Of a stretch of 55,073 nt of DNA, positions 40,243 through 47,281 are shown one piece after another. Every line of letters starts with the position of its first letter. Position 1 is the first letter of the stretch. Under the pieces are notes generated by a model, which searched no databases, had not been told where the DNA came from, and was given only the letters and a program-made list of their open reading frames with translations. The DNA lies in assembly GCA_046160865.1 (NCBI GenBank), contig JBJXHG010000003.1, forward strand, positions 1-55,073, read 5' to 3'. Source of the stretch: JBJXHG01 sp046160865 (GTDB lineage Bacteria > Planctomycetota > UBA1135 > GCA-002686595). The position numbers and the translations under genes were made by a program.

Positions 40243-40323
40243 GGTCTCTTGTCCGCCGGTGCTGGCCCGGGATCCGCGGGGGGCAGGCCTCGTGGCGAGA
40301 GCCTGGTCGCGGCAGGGCGGGAG

Positions 40324-40352
40324 AGTATCGAACCGCAATATCTTCGCGTCAA
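40324..40352 (-). promoter_or_regulatory. Sigma70-type promoter of the HU gene
   Basis: On the minus strand TTGACG (40347-40352) is followed after 17 bases by GATACT (40324-40329). The site lies in the gap between dtd and the HU gene, about 80-110 bases before the HU start. The spacer includes AAGATATT, the only AT-rich stretch in the gap. Confidence 0.65.
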
Positions 40353-40398
40353 GTAAGAGCTTGTGACCGAACCCGAGCGCTATTCCGGACCCTCGCAC

Positions 40399-40884
40399 TC
40401 ACTCGGCGCCGCCGGGCGCCGTGGCGGACGCCGCCGCCTCGTCCAGAACGAAGGTCACCGGCCCGTCGTTGACGAGCTCGACCTGCATGCGCGCTTGGAA
40501 GCGGCCGGTGCGCACCGGCACGCCGCACGCGCGCAGCGCCTCGACGAACGATTCGTAGAGCGCGCGCGCCTCTTCGGCGGGCGCCGCCGCGTCGAACGAC
40601 GGCCGACGACCGCGCTTGCCGCTGCGCGATCCGTCGAACGCGAGCGTGAACTGGCTGACGACGAGCGCTTCACCGCCGACGTCGAGCACACTGGCGTTCA
40701 TCCGGTCCGCTTCGTCGCGAAACATGCGGAAGCGTGCGACGCGTTCGGCGAGCGCGCGCGCTTCGCGCTCACCGTCGCCGCGCAGCACGCCGAGCAACAC
40801 GAGCAAGCCGGGACCGATCGCGCCGACGACCGCTTCGTCCACCGTGACGCGCGCGCGGCTCACGCGCTGCAACACCGCTCTCAT
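40399..40884 (-). CDS. dtd: D-aminoacyl-tRNA deacylase
   Basis: DTD hydrolyses D-aminoacyl-tRNA (and glycyl-tRNA-Ala), protecting translation from D-amino acids. The 161-residue product starts MRAVLQRVSRARVTVDEAVV and has both active-site motifs, VSQFTLAFDGSRSGKRGRRP and NDGPVTFVLD. The family is normally ~145-150 residues; the extra length is an Ala-rich C-terminal tail. The ATG overlaps the stop of the upstream TPR gene (ATGA), so the pair is coupled. Confidence 0.95.
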   Translation of the reverse strand: MRAVLQRVSRARVTVDEAVVGAIGPGLLVLLGVLRGDGEREARALAERVARFRMFRDEADRMNASVLDVGGEALVVSQFTLAFDGSRSGKRGRRPSFDAAAPAEEARALYESFVEALRACGVPVRTGRFQARMQVELVNDGPVTFVLDEAAASATAPGGAE

Positions 40885-42011
40885 GGACGTTGCGCCAGAG
40901 CCTCGCGCGCGAGTTGCAAGCGCTCCAAACGCACGCGCGCGCGCAAGAGCTCCAGCAAGCCGTCGAGCTCCTGATCCGAGCGCGACATTCCGAGAACTCG
41001 GATCCAAGCCGCTTCGGCCGCCGCCGGATCCTCCAGCCAGAGGTCGTGCAGCAGCGCTTGCTGCACGACGGGCAAGAGCTCGCCGGGCGACGCAGCCTCG
41101 GCTTCGCGCGCGGCGGCGAGCGCGAGCATGTCGCGGCCAAGCTCTTGCTCCGTCACCGCGCGCAAGGTCAACCGACGGCTCGCATCGGAAGCGTCCTCGG
41201 GCAGCGTCGCGAGGATCTGCGCCGCGCGCTCTGGATCGCCGTCGCGTGTGTACAGGAGCGCGAGATCGATCTCGGCCGCGCGCACGAGCGACGTCGGGAT
41301 CGTGACGTCGACGCGCGCGCGCGCGAGCCACCGTTCGAGCGCGGTGATGCCGACGCGTGCGTCCCCGCCTTGCGCGAGCAGCCACGCCTCGAGCCCGCGC
41401 GCGGGCAAGTGTCCCGGCTCCGCTTCGCTCGCGCGCGCGACACGCACGCGCGCCGCCGGCCAATCGGACGCGCGCGCCGCGAGAAACGCAGCGCCGTAGT
41501 GCACCCACGCGCAGTCGGCGTCGAGTTCCTCGGCGCGCTCGAGCAGGAGCGCGGCGGCCGGCGCATCGGGCTCCACGCGCGCCGCGAGCACGAAGCGCAC
41601 GACCGACGGCTGCGCCTCGGCGTGCGCGCGATAACGCCGCCGCAGCTCGTCGACCGCCGCGCTCGCGTCCGGATGCAGCGCGGCTTGCGCGAGCTCGACT
41701 TCCTGCAGCCACACGGCGGCTGGAACGTTGCTCGGCTCGTGCGCGCACAGCGCGCGAAACTCCGCGGCGGCTTCGTCGAGCCGGCCTTGCTCGAACGCGG
41801 CGCGCGCATGGGCGAACGCGACGAGCTGCTGCGGCGCCAGCACGTCGTACGGTGAACGCACGTCCGGAATGCCGAGTCGGCGCGTTCCGCGACACGACGC
41901 GAGCACGCAAGCACTCGCGAGAACGACGAAGGCACGCCACGCGCGCGGTGCGTGCTTCACCGCACCGGCGCTGCGCGACGGACGATCCGGGAAACGCGGC
42001 CGGACGAGCAC
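40881..42011 (-). CDS. TPR-containing lipoprotein
   Basis: The 376-residue product is an Ala/Arg/Leu-rich helical-repeat protein. A hydrophobic segment (FVVLASACVLASC, residues 28-40) ends in a lipobox LASC, suggesting lipid anchoring at C40. TPR-like helices follow (AHARAAFEQGRLDEAAAEFR ALCAHEPSNVPAAVWLQE; LLYTRDGDPERAAQILATLP). The GTG at 42011 has AGAGGA upstream; a GTG at 41960 would give a more ordinary signal peptide. It is coupled to dtd. Its specific role is unknown. Confidence 0.8.
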   Translation of the reverse strand: MLVRPRFPDRPSRSAGAVKHAPRAWRAFVVLASACVLASCRGTRRLGIPDVRSPYDVLAPQQLVAFAHARAAFEQGRLDEAAAEFRALCAHEPSNVPAAVWLQEVELAQAALHPDASAAVDELRRRYRAHAEAQPSVVRFVLAARVEPDAPAAALLLERAEELDADCAWVHYGAAFLAARASDWPAARVRVARASEAEPGHLPARGLEAWLLAQGGDARVGITALERWLARARVDVTIPTSLVRAAEIDLALLYTRDGDPERAAQILATLPEDASDASRRLTLRAVTEQELGRDMLALAAAREAEAASPGELLPVVQQALLHDLWLEDPAAAEAAWIRVLGMSRSDQELDGLLELLRARVRLERLQLAREALAQRP

Positions 42012-42041
42012 GTGGTCCTCTTGCGGCCGCGGCCTAGCCGC

Positions 42042-42204
42042 CCGTTGAAAAAGTCGGCGTCGCGAGGCAACGCGCGCTTCGGTGACGCAAGGAGCGCGAT
42101 GAAACAGCCGCGCAGGCCGCCTGGCTGGCCACCGAGCGAGATGACACGAGCGCGACGAAGCATCGTCGAAGCGCGCGCAGCCGAGTAGCTGAGGTCTTCA
42201 ACGG
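42042..42204. repeat. R3: 163-bp imperfect palindromic element
   Basis: The ends are the exact inverted pair CCGTTGAA (42042-42049) and TTCAACGG (42197-42204). The arms remain alignable over about 65 bases (ACGCGCGCTTCGGTGACGC on the left corresponds to TGCGCGCGCTTCGACGATGC on the right, read in reverse). This gives a long imperfect hairpin. It fills most of the 197-base gap between the TPR lipoprotein start and the small secreted protein's stop. No coding frame in it is convincing. Confidence 0.65.
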
Positions 42205-42208
42205 ACTG

Positions 42209-42700
42209 CTAACGCCGGATCTTCCCGACGAATCGCAGCGTGTCGCCGCGCTGCTCTTCCTTCGTAGTGCGATCGTTCCAATACGCGTCGCCGGCGGCGA
42301 GCACCACGACGTCGACCGGGCCGGGCCGCTCGAGCACGACGAGGCGCTTCAACGCGACGAGCGTCAGGTTGTCGAGCTTGCCTTGGATCTCGGCCGGCCC
42401 CACGTCGGGCTTCACGACGATCTCCTGCAGGTAGCCGGACGGCACGGTCTTCTCCGCGCGCTCGTGCAGCTCCGGGTCGTGCGGCGTGTAGGTGTGCGCG
42501 AGCAGACCGACGGGGCCCTCGATGCGGATCTCGTCCGCGACGAGCAGCGCGGACGCCGAGAATTGATCCGTCCACGGCGCTTCCTCGGCGAGCACCTTCT
42601 TCTCGGCGTGCGCGTCCGACTTCGTGCGCGCAGCGCCGCACGCGAACGCGGCGAGCGCCGCACACAAGGGAACGAGGACGCGGTGACGGGGCGAGATCAT
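42209..42700 (-). CDS. Small secreted or lipid-anchored protein of unknown function
   Basis: I do not recognise this protein. The 163-residue product from the ATG at 42700 has a signal sequence (MISPRHRVLVPLCAALAAFA then CG); the FAC-G junction is near but not exactly a lipobox, so lipoprotein status is uncertain. The mature part has EIRIEGPVGLLAHTYTPHDP, LQEIVVKPDVGPAEIQGKLD and a C-terminal DTLRFVGKIRR, suggesting a beta-rich fold. An in-frame start 27 codons upstream would hide the signal peptide. It is followed by the R3 element and preceded by trpS. Confidence 0.7.
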   Translation of the reverse strand: MISPRHRVLVPLCAALAAFACGAARTKSDAHAEKKVLAEEAPWTDQFSASALLVADEIRIEGPVGLLAHTYTPHDPELHERAEKTVPSGYLQEIVVKPDVGPAEIQGKLDNLTLVALKRLVVLERPGPVDVVVLAAGDAYWNDRTTKEEQRGDTLRFVGKIRR

Positions 42701-42802
42701 CGGACGAGTTTCCTGGATGGCGTCGACGACGCGGAGGCTTCGGCGCGCTCCCTTCTGCCATTCACGAATCGGCGCGTCCACACCCGCACGCCGCGCGCGC
42801 GA

Positions 42803-43786
42803 TCAGCGCAGGCCGCACGCGACGAGCGCCCGCTCGCACGTCTTCCGCGCGCGCTCACGCGCCCGCTCGGCGCCGCGTGCCAGGATCCGGTCGACTTCGG
42901 CGGGATCGGCGAGCAGCGTCTCGCGCCGCGCCCGCGCGGGCGCGAACTGCGCTTCCAGCGCGTCGACGATGGCGACCTTGATATGCCCGTAGCCCGGTGC
43001 GCCCGCCCCACCGCGGCGCACGCGCTCCTCCCATTCGGCCAGCTCGTGCGGCGCGAGAAACAGCTCGAGGAAGCGGAAGAGCAACAGGTCCTTCGGGTCC
43101 TTCGGCTCCTCGGGCGCGCGGCTGTCGGTCGTGATGCGCCCGACCGTCTGCTTCAGCTTCTTGCCGGACTCGAAGATCCAGATGTCGTTGCCGTAGCTCT
43201 TGCTCATCTTCTCGCCGTCGAGGCCGGGCACCTTCGCCAGGTGCTCTTCGGGCGGGACCATCGCCTCGGGCCGGCGAAAGACTTCGCCGAACGCGGCGTT
43301 GAACGAGCCCGCCATGTCCTGCGCCATCTCGACGTGTTGGATCTGGTCCTTGCCGACCGGCACGAGGTCGCTGTCGTACGCCAGGATGTCGGCCGCCATC
43401 AGGATGGGGTACGTGAACAGGCCGACGTTCGGCTTGATCCCGTGCGCGAGCTTGTCCTTGTACGAATGCGCGCGCTCGAGCAAGCCCATGCCCGTGACGC
43501 ACGAGAGCAGCCACGTGAGCTCGGTCACCTCCTTGACGTCGCTCTGACGGAAGAGCGCCACGCGCTCCGCGTCGAGGCCGAGCGCCAGGTACGTGATCGC
43601 GACGTCGCGCACGGCTTCGCGCAAGCGTTCCGGATCGCGGCTCGTCGTCAGCGCGTGGTAGTCCGCGATGAAGTAGAAGCACTCGTGCGGCCCGTTGCCG
43701 AGCGCGATGTGCTGCCGGATCGCGCCGAAGTAGTTGCCGAGATGCGGTCGCCCGCTCGGTTGTATGCCGCTGAGAACGGTCGTCAT
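42803..43786 (-). CDS. trpS: Tryptophanyl-tRNA synthetase
   Basis: It charges tRNA-Trp. The 327-residue class I synthetase starts MTTVLSGIQPSGRPHLGNYF, containing the HIGH-like PHLGN, and has the KMSKS-type motif LDGEKMSKSYGNDIWIF. Other landmarks are YFIADYHALTT and YPILMAADILAYDSDLVPVG KDQ. I chose the ATG at 43786 as it gives the family N-terminus. It is transcribed away from the WPxF lipoprotein and its R1 copy. Confidence 0.97.
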   Translation of the reverse strand: MTTVLSGIQPSGRPHLGNYFGAIRQHIALGNGPHECFYFIADYHALTTSRDPERLREAVRDVAITYLALGLDAERVALFRQSDVKEVTELTWLLSCVTGMGLLERAHSYKDKLAHGIKPNVGLFTYPILMAADILAYDSDLVPVGKDQIQHVEMAQDMAGSFNAAFGEVFRRPEAMVPPEEHLAKVPGLDGEKMSKSYGNDIWIFESGKKLKQTVGRITTDSRAPEEPKDPKDLLLFRFLELFLAPHELAEWEERVRRGGAGAPGYGHIKVAIVDALEAQFAPARARRETLLADPAEVDRILARGAERARERARKTCERALVACGLR

Positions 43787-43834
43787 GGGGCGGATCGCGG
43801 CGACGTTAGCACTCGCGGGGCTCGCGCAGCAAGG

Positions 43835-43860
43835 CCGGCCGCGTGCGCGCACGCGGCCGG
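43835..43860. other. Perfect 26-bp palindrome upstream of trpS
   Basis: CCGGCCGCGTGCG and its exact reverse complement abut to form a 26-bp palindrome about 50 bases upstream of the trpS start. It lies in the 186-base gap between the divergent trpS and WPxF-lipoprotein genes. It could be a dimeric repressor site or part of another structured element; no T tract follows on either strand. Confidence 0.6.
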
Positions 43861-43972
43861 AACCAGGGACTTCTCCGTGTGCGATGCTTGCAACGGCATC
43901 CTCGGTCTCCACAATCGCGGCATGTCGCAAGCTGGGCGCGGCGCGGGCGCAGCGTTCGCACGAGGAACGAGC

Positions 43973-45673
43973 GTGTTCACCGCACAGCGGGCGAGCTCGA
44001 GGCGCGCCCGCATCGCTCACCACTGCCGTCGCGAGGTCGCGCCAGCGCGTTCGAAGCAAGGCGTTGAGTCGGAATCGACCGCAGCTGACCTGTCGGGTCA
44101 GCGAGGATCGATTCCGATCCAACAACGCAGCGTCGAACAAGTTGGCGCAACCGCAGCAGGAAGTGGTGAGAGATGCGGGCGCGGTGCGCGCGCCGCATGG
44201 CGCGCGGGCTGGACACTCGCCGCAGTCTGTGCATGCGCGCTGTCGAGCTGCGCGACGTTCGGCACCGAGCGTCACATCGCGCCGATCTTCACGGAGATCT
44301 CCACCGCCGGAGGCGGTGTCGAGATCGAGGCGCTCGCCGGCGCGGTGCGCCTACGGCAGACCTCGCCGGGTGGCTTCTTCGAGCAATGGGCACTGCGGCC
44401 GATCTTCATCCACGACCGGGAAACGAACGGGCAGTCGCTGACGCGCTTCCTCACGCCGCTCGGGCACGCGCGCGACAAGGAACGCGAGTACACCTGGCAG
44501 CTCCTGCCCGTGACGCGCTACTACCGCACGACCTCCGACGCGGGCGAGGTGGAGTGGACGCTGATCACGCTGCCGGGGATCTATTGGGCGCGCGCGCGCG
44601 ATGGACGCACGTTGCGCGCGTGGTTCCCGTTCGGCGGAGTGTTCGAGAACTTCCTGAGCTTCGACCGCTTCGAGTTCGTGCTGTTTCCCCTGTTCGCGCG
44701 CTCGGAGCGCAGCGGCCGGATCACGTACCACTTCTTGTGGCCGATCTTCGCGTACACCTACGGGAAGGGCGGTCCCAGCGGACGCTTCTGGCCCCTTTAT
44801 GGGCGGTCGAAGTACGAGGGCAGCTACGACCGCGGGTTCGCGCTGTGGCCCATCTTCCACTGGCAGCACAACGACCTCGCGCTGCCGCCCGAGAAACAAG
44901 AACACATGTGGATGGTGTTCCCGCTGGTCGGGCGCTCGCGCCGCGGGACCTACCATGCGACCTCGGTCCTGTGGCCGTTCTTCGGCTACGCGCGCGACCC
45001 CGCGACGAGCTTCTGGTCGTGGGACGGACCGTGGCCCCTGGTGCGCTTCATGCGTTCGCCCGAGTACGGCGTCAGCCGCTCGCGCGTCTGGCCCTTCTAC
45101 TCGAAGTACCAAGGTGACGGGCTCGAATCGACCTGGTACCTGTGGCCGATCTTCAATCAGCGTCACGAGGAGTACGAGAAGGCCACCAAGAACAGCGTGT
45201 ACGTGCTCCCGTTCTGGCAGAGCTGGAAGCGCGTCGACGCGGAAGCCGGTCGCTCGTCGTTCGAGAAGCTCTGGCCGCTCTTCCAGGTCGAGCGTCGCGC
45301 GCCGCAAGCGCGCGCGTTCGCGTTCCCCGCGCTGAACCCGCTGTGGCGCACGCCCGAGATCGACGAGATGTACGCCTGGATCTACGAGCTGTACACGCGC
45401 AGCCGCGAGCTCGATCGCGTGTCGGAGCGTTCCTGGCTCGGGCTGTGGCGCCGCGAGAAGGATGCGACCGAGGACCGCGCGTCGTTCGTCGGACTCTGGT
45501 CGCGCCGCCACTACCGCGACGCGGGCGAGCGCGTGACGGAGACGTCCGTGTTGTTCGGCCTCCTGCGCTGGCGCAACCCGGCGTCGCGATCCGTAGAGTG
45601 GCTCTGGCCCGCGCTGCCCGGTCCGGGTTGGCCGCTCGCGCGCAGCGCAGAGCCGCTCGAAGACACGCCCTGA
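43973..45673 (+). CDS. WPxF-repeat lipoprotein linked to the Mla transporter
   Basis: I cannot name this family. The body (about residues 120-550) is built of repeated short segments centred on aromatic-Pro-aromatic: FPLF, LWPIF, FWPLY, LWPIF, VFPLV, LWPFF, VWPFY, LWPIF, VLPFW, LWPLF, spaced about 15-40 residues, alternating with charged turns. This suggests a beta-strand repeat or barrel. A lipobox (LSSC, C93) follows a hydrophobic segment TLAAVCACA. Upstream of it, residues ~12-70 are encoded by R1 repeat copy B. No ATG, GTG or TTG lies in frame between the repeat and the signal segment, so the start given (GTG at 43973, GAGG upstream) runs through the repeat and may not be original. The stop is three bases before mlaE, so it belongs to the mla operon. 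Confidence 0.7.
   Translation: MFTAQRASSRRARIAHHCRREVAPARSKQGVESESTAADLSGQRGSIPIQQRSVEQVGATAAGSGERCGRGARAAWRAGWTLAAVCACALSSCATFGTERHIAPIFTEISTAGGGVEIEALAGAVRLRQTSPGGFFEQWALRPIFIHDRETNGQSLTRFLTPLGHARDKEREYTWQLLPVTRYYRTTSDAGEVEWTLITLPGIYWARARDGRTLRAWFPFGGVFENFLSFDRFEFVLFPLFARSERSGRITYHFLWPIFAYTYGKGGPSGRFWPLYGRSKYEGSYDRGFALWPIFHWQHNDLALPPEKQEHMWMVFPLVGRSRRGTYHATSVLWPFFGYARDPATSFWSWDGPWPLVRFMRSPEYGVSRSRVWPFYSKYQGDGLESTWYLWPIFNQRHEEYEKATKNSVYVLPFWQSWKRVDAEAGRSSFEKLWPLFQVERRAPQARAFAFPALNPLWRTPEIDEMYAWIYELYTRSRELDRVSERSWLGLWRREKDATEDRASFVGLWSRRHYRDAGERVTETSVLFGLLRWRNPASRSVEWLWPALPGPGWPLARSAEPLEDTP
44004..44182 (+). repeat. R1 interspersed palindrome, copy B (complete, 179 bp)
   Basis: The ends are GCGCCCGCATCGCTCACCAC and, in reverse complement, GCGCCCGCATCTCTCACCAC. 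The two arms are alignable along their whole length at roughly 70 per cent, meeting at a central perfect hairpin GCTGACC-tgtc-GGGTCAGC. It overlaps the 5' end of the WPxF lipoprotein frame. Copies A, C and D share the same arm-specific sequences, so the repeat has a definable orientation. Confidence 0.9.
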
Positions 45674-45676
45674 CCG

Positions 45677-46462
45677 ATGCCCATCGCCCGAGCATTCCGC
45701 GACTTCTGCGATCACCTCGGATTCCAGCTCGAGCTCTTCTGGCTCGTGCTCGTGCGGCTCTACGACGTGCCCCGGCGCCGTCGCGTGATCGCCGACCACA
45801 TCTACCAGAGCGCGATCCAAGGGCTGCACGTCGTGCTGCTCGTCGGCCTCTTCATGGGGATGATCGTCTCGCTGCAGACGGGCATCGAGCTCTCGCGCAT
45901 CGGACAACAAGATCAAATCGGAACGATCGTCGCGGTCAGCATGGCGCGCGAGATGGGACCGTTCATCACGGCGACGATCCTCGCCGCCACCGCCGGAAGC
46001 TCGATGGCGGCCGAGATCGGCACGATGGCCGTGAGCGACGAGCTTTCCGCGCTCGAGGTCTTGTCCGTCGATCGCACGAAGTTCCTGGTCGTGCCGCGCA
46101 TCGTCGCACTCGCCGTGTCGGCGCCGCTGCTCGCGGTGCTCTGCGACGCGATCGGCATCCTCGGCGGCGGCTTCGTCGCGCAGTCGCAGCTCAACGTGAC
46201 GTACACGCTGTACATGCACTCCGCCATCGAGGCGCTGCGCGATCCGGCTTCGATCCTGCCGGTGCCGAAGGACCTCTACGGCGGATTGATCAAGGCGTTC
46301 GTGTTCGGCGTGATCATCTCGGTGATCAGCTGCAGCGCGGGCCTCAAGGCGCGCGGCGGCGCGCTCGGCGTCGGACAAGCGACGCGCCAATCGGTGCGCG
46401 ACTCGATCATCGCGATCATCATCTCGAACTACTTCATGACCTGGTTCCTCTACCAAGCATGA
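45677..46462 (+). CDS. mlaE: MlaE-type phospholipid ABC transporter permease
   Basis: MlaE is the membrane permease of the MCE/Mla lipid transport system between the two membranes. The 261-residue product has the family pattern: hydrophobic segments around HVVLLVGLFMGMIVSLQTGI, REMGPFITATILAATAGSSM AAEIGTM (the conserved EMGP and AAEIGTM region), and FGVIISVISCSAGLKARGGA. It starts three bases after the WPxF lipoprotein stop and overlaps mlaF by four bases (ATGA). Confidence 0.95.
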   Translation: MPIARAFRDFCDHLGFQLELFWLVLVRLYDVPRRRRVIADHIYQSAIQGLHVVLLVGLFMGMIVSLQTGIELSRIGQQDQIGTIVAVSMAREMGPFITATILAATAGSSMAAEIGTMAVSDELSALEVLSVDRTKFLVVPRIVALAVSAPLLAVLCDAIGILGGGFVAQSQLNVTYTLYMHSAIEALRDPASILPVPKDLYGGLIKAFVFGVIISVISCSAGLKARGGALGVGQATRQSVRDSIIAIIISNYFMTWFLYQA

Positions 46463-47202
46463 CGGACGAGGTCGTCATTCGATTCGACGCCGTCCACAAG
46501 AGCTTCGGCGCGCAGCACGTGCTCGACGGGCTGTCCTTCGCGGTGACGCGCGGCCGGACGCTCGCGATCATGGGCCCGTCGGGAACGGGCAAGTCGGTCG
46601 TGTTGCGGCACGTGATCGGACTCTTGAAGGCCGATCGCGGCACGGTGTCCGTCGAAGGACGGGACGTCGCGCAGCTCGCGCGGCGCGAGCTCTCGGAGCT
46701 GCGCCGGCGGATGGGCTACCTCTTCCAAGAAGGCGCGCTGATCAACTGGCTCTCGGTCGGCGAGAACGTGGCGCTCCCGCTGCGCGAGAACTCGGACATG
46801 CCCGACGACGAGATCCGGGATCGCGTGCGGGAGAAGCTCACGCTCGTGCACATCCCGGAAGCGTGGGAGAAGATGCCGTCGCAGATCTCGGGCGGCATGA
46901 AGAAGCGCGTCGGACTCGCGCGCGCACTGATCACCGACCCGGAGATCATCTTGTACGACGAGCCGAACGCGGGCCTCGACCCCGAGATCTCGACCTCGAT
47001 CAACGAGCTGATCCGCGAGCTGTCGGATCAGCTGCAGGTGACTTCGCTGCTCGTCGAGCACCGTGTCGCGTGCATCAAGGCCGTCGCCGACGAGGTGCTC
47101 TTCCTCGAGCAAGGCCGAGCGCTCGTCCAGCTCCCACCGGACGAGTTCTTCGCGTCGGATCATCCGCGCCTCGTGCGTTTCCTCGGCACGAATCCCGATT
47201 GA
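46459..47202 (+). CDS. mlaF: MlaF-type phospholipid ABC transporter ATPase
   Basis: This cytoplasmic ATPase powers MlaE. The 247-residue product has Walker A (MGPSGTGKSVVL) near residue 40, the signature ISGGMKKRVGLARAL, Walker B (IILYDEPNAGLDPE) and the switch His (LLVEHRV). I chose the ATG at 46459 because it overlaps the mlaE stop; the frame stays open far upstream without homology. The C-terminus ends VRFLGTNPD. Confidence 0.95.
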   Translation: MTDEVVIRFDAVHKSFGAQHVLDGLSFAVTRGRTLAIMGPSGTGKSVVLRHVIGLLKADRGTVSVEGRDVAQLARRELSELRRRMGYLFQEGALINWLSVGENVALPLRENSDMPDDEIRDRVREKLTLVHIPEAWEKMPSQISGGMKKRVGLARALITDPEIILYDEPNAGLDPEISTSINELIRELSDQLQVTSLLVEHRVACIKAVADEVLFLEQGRALVQLPPDEFFASDHPRLVRFLGTNPD

Positions 47203-47281
47203 TCATGTCGTCCACCGCGCGCGCGACTGTCGATTGCGATCGCCTGCGACGCGGCGTAACGTGCCGCCGCCGGGCTCAGCC

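Noticed and set aside
40885..41940. One long protein joining the TPR region with dtd
   Set aside because: The dtd frame remains open upstream through the TPR gene, but that part is an Arg/Ala shadow; DTD begins at its conserved MRAVLQRVSRA.
44173..45117. Alternative frame starting at ATG 44173 over the WPxF lipoprotein
   Set aside because: The product is an Arg/Ala/Leu shadow without domains, whereas the other frame shows regular WPxF repeats, a lipobox and coupling to mlaE.
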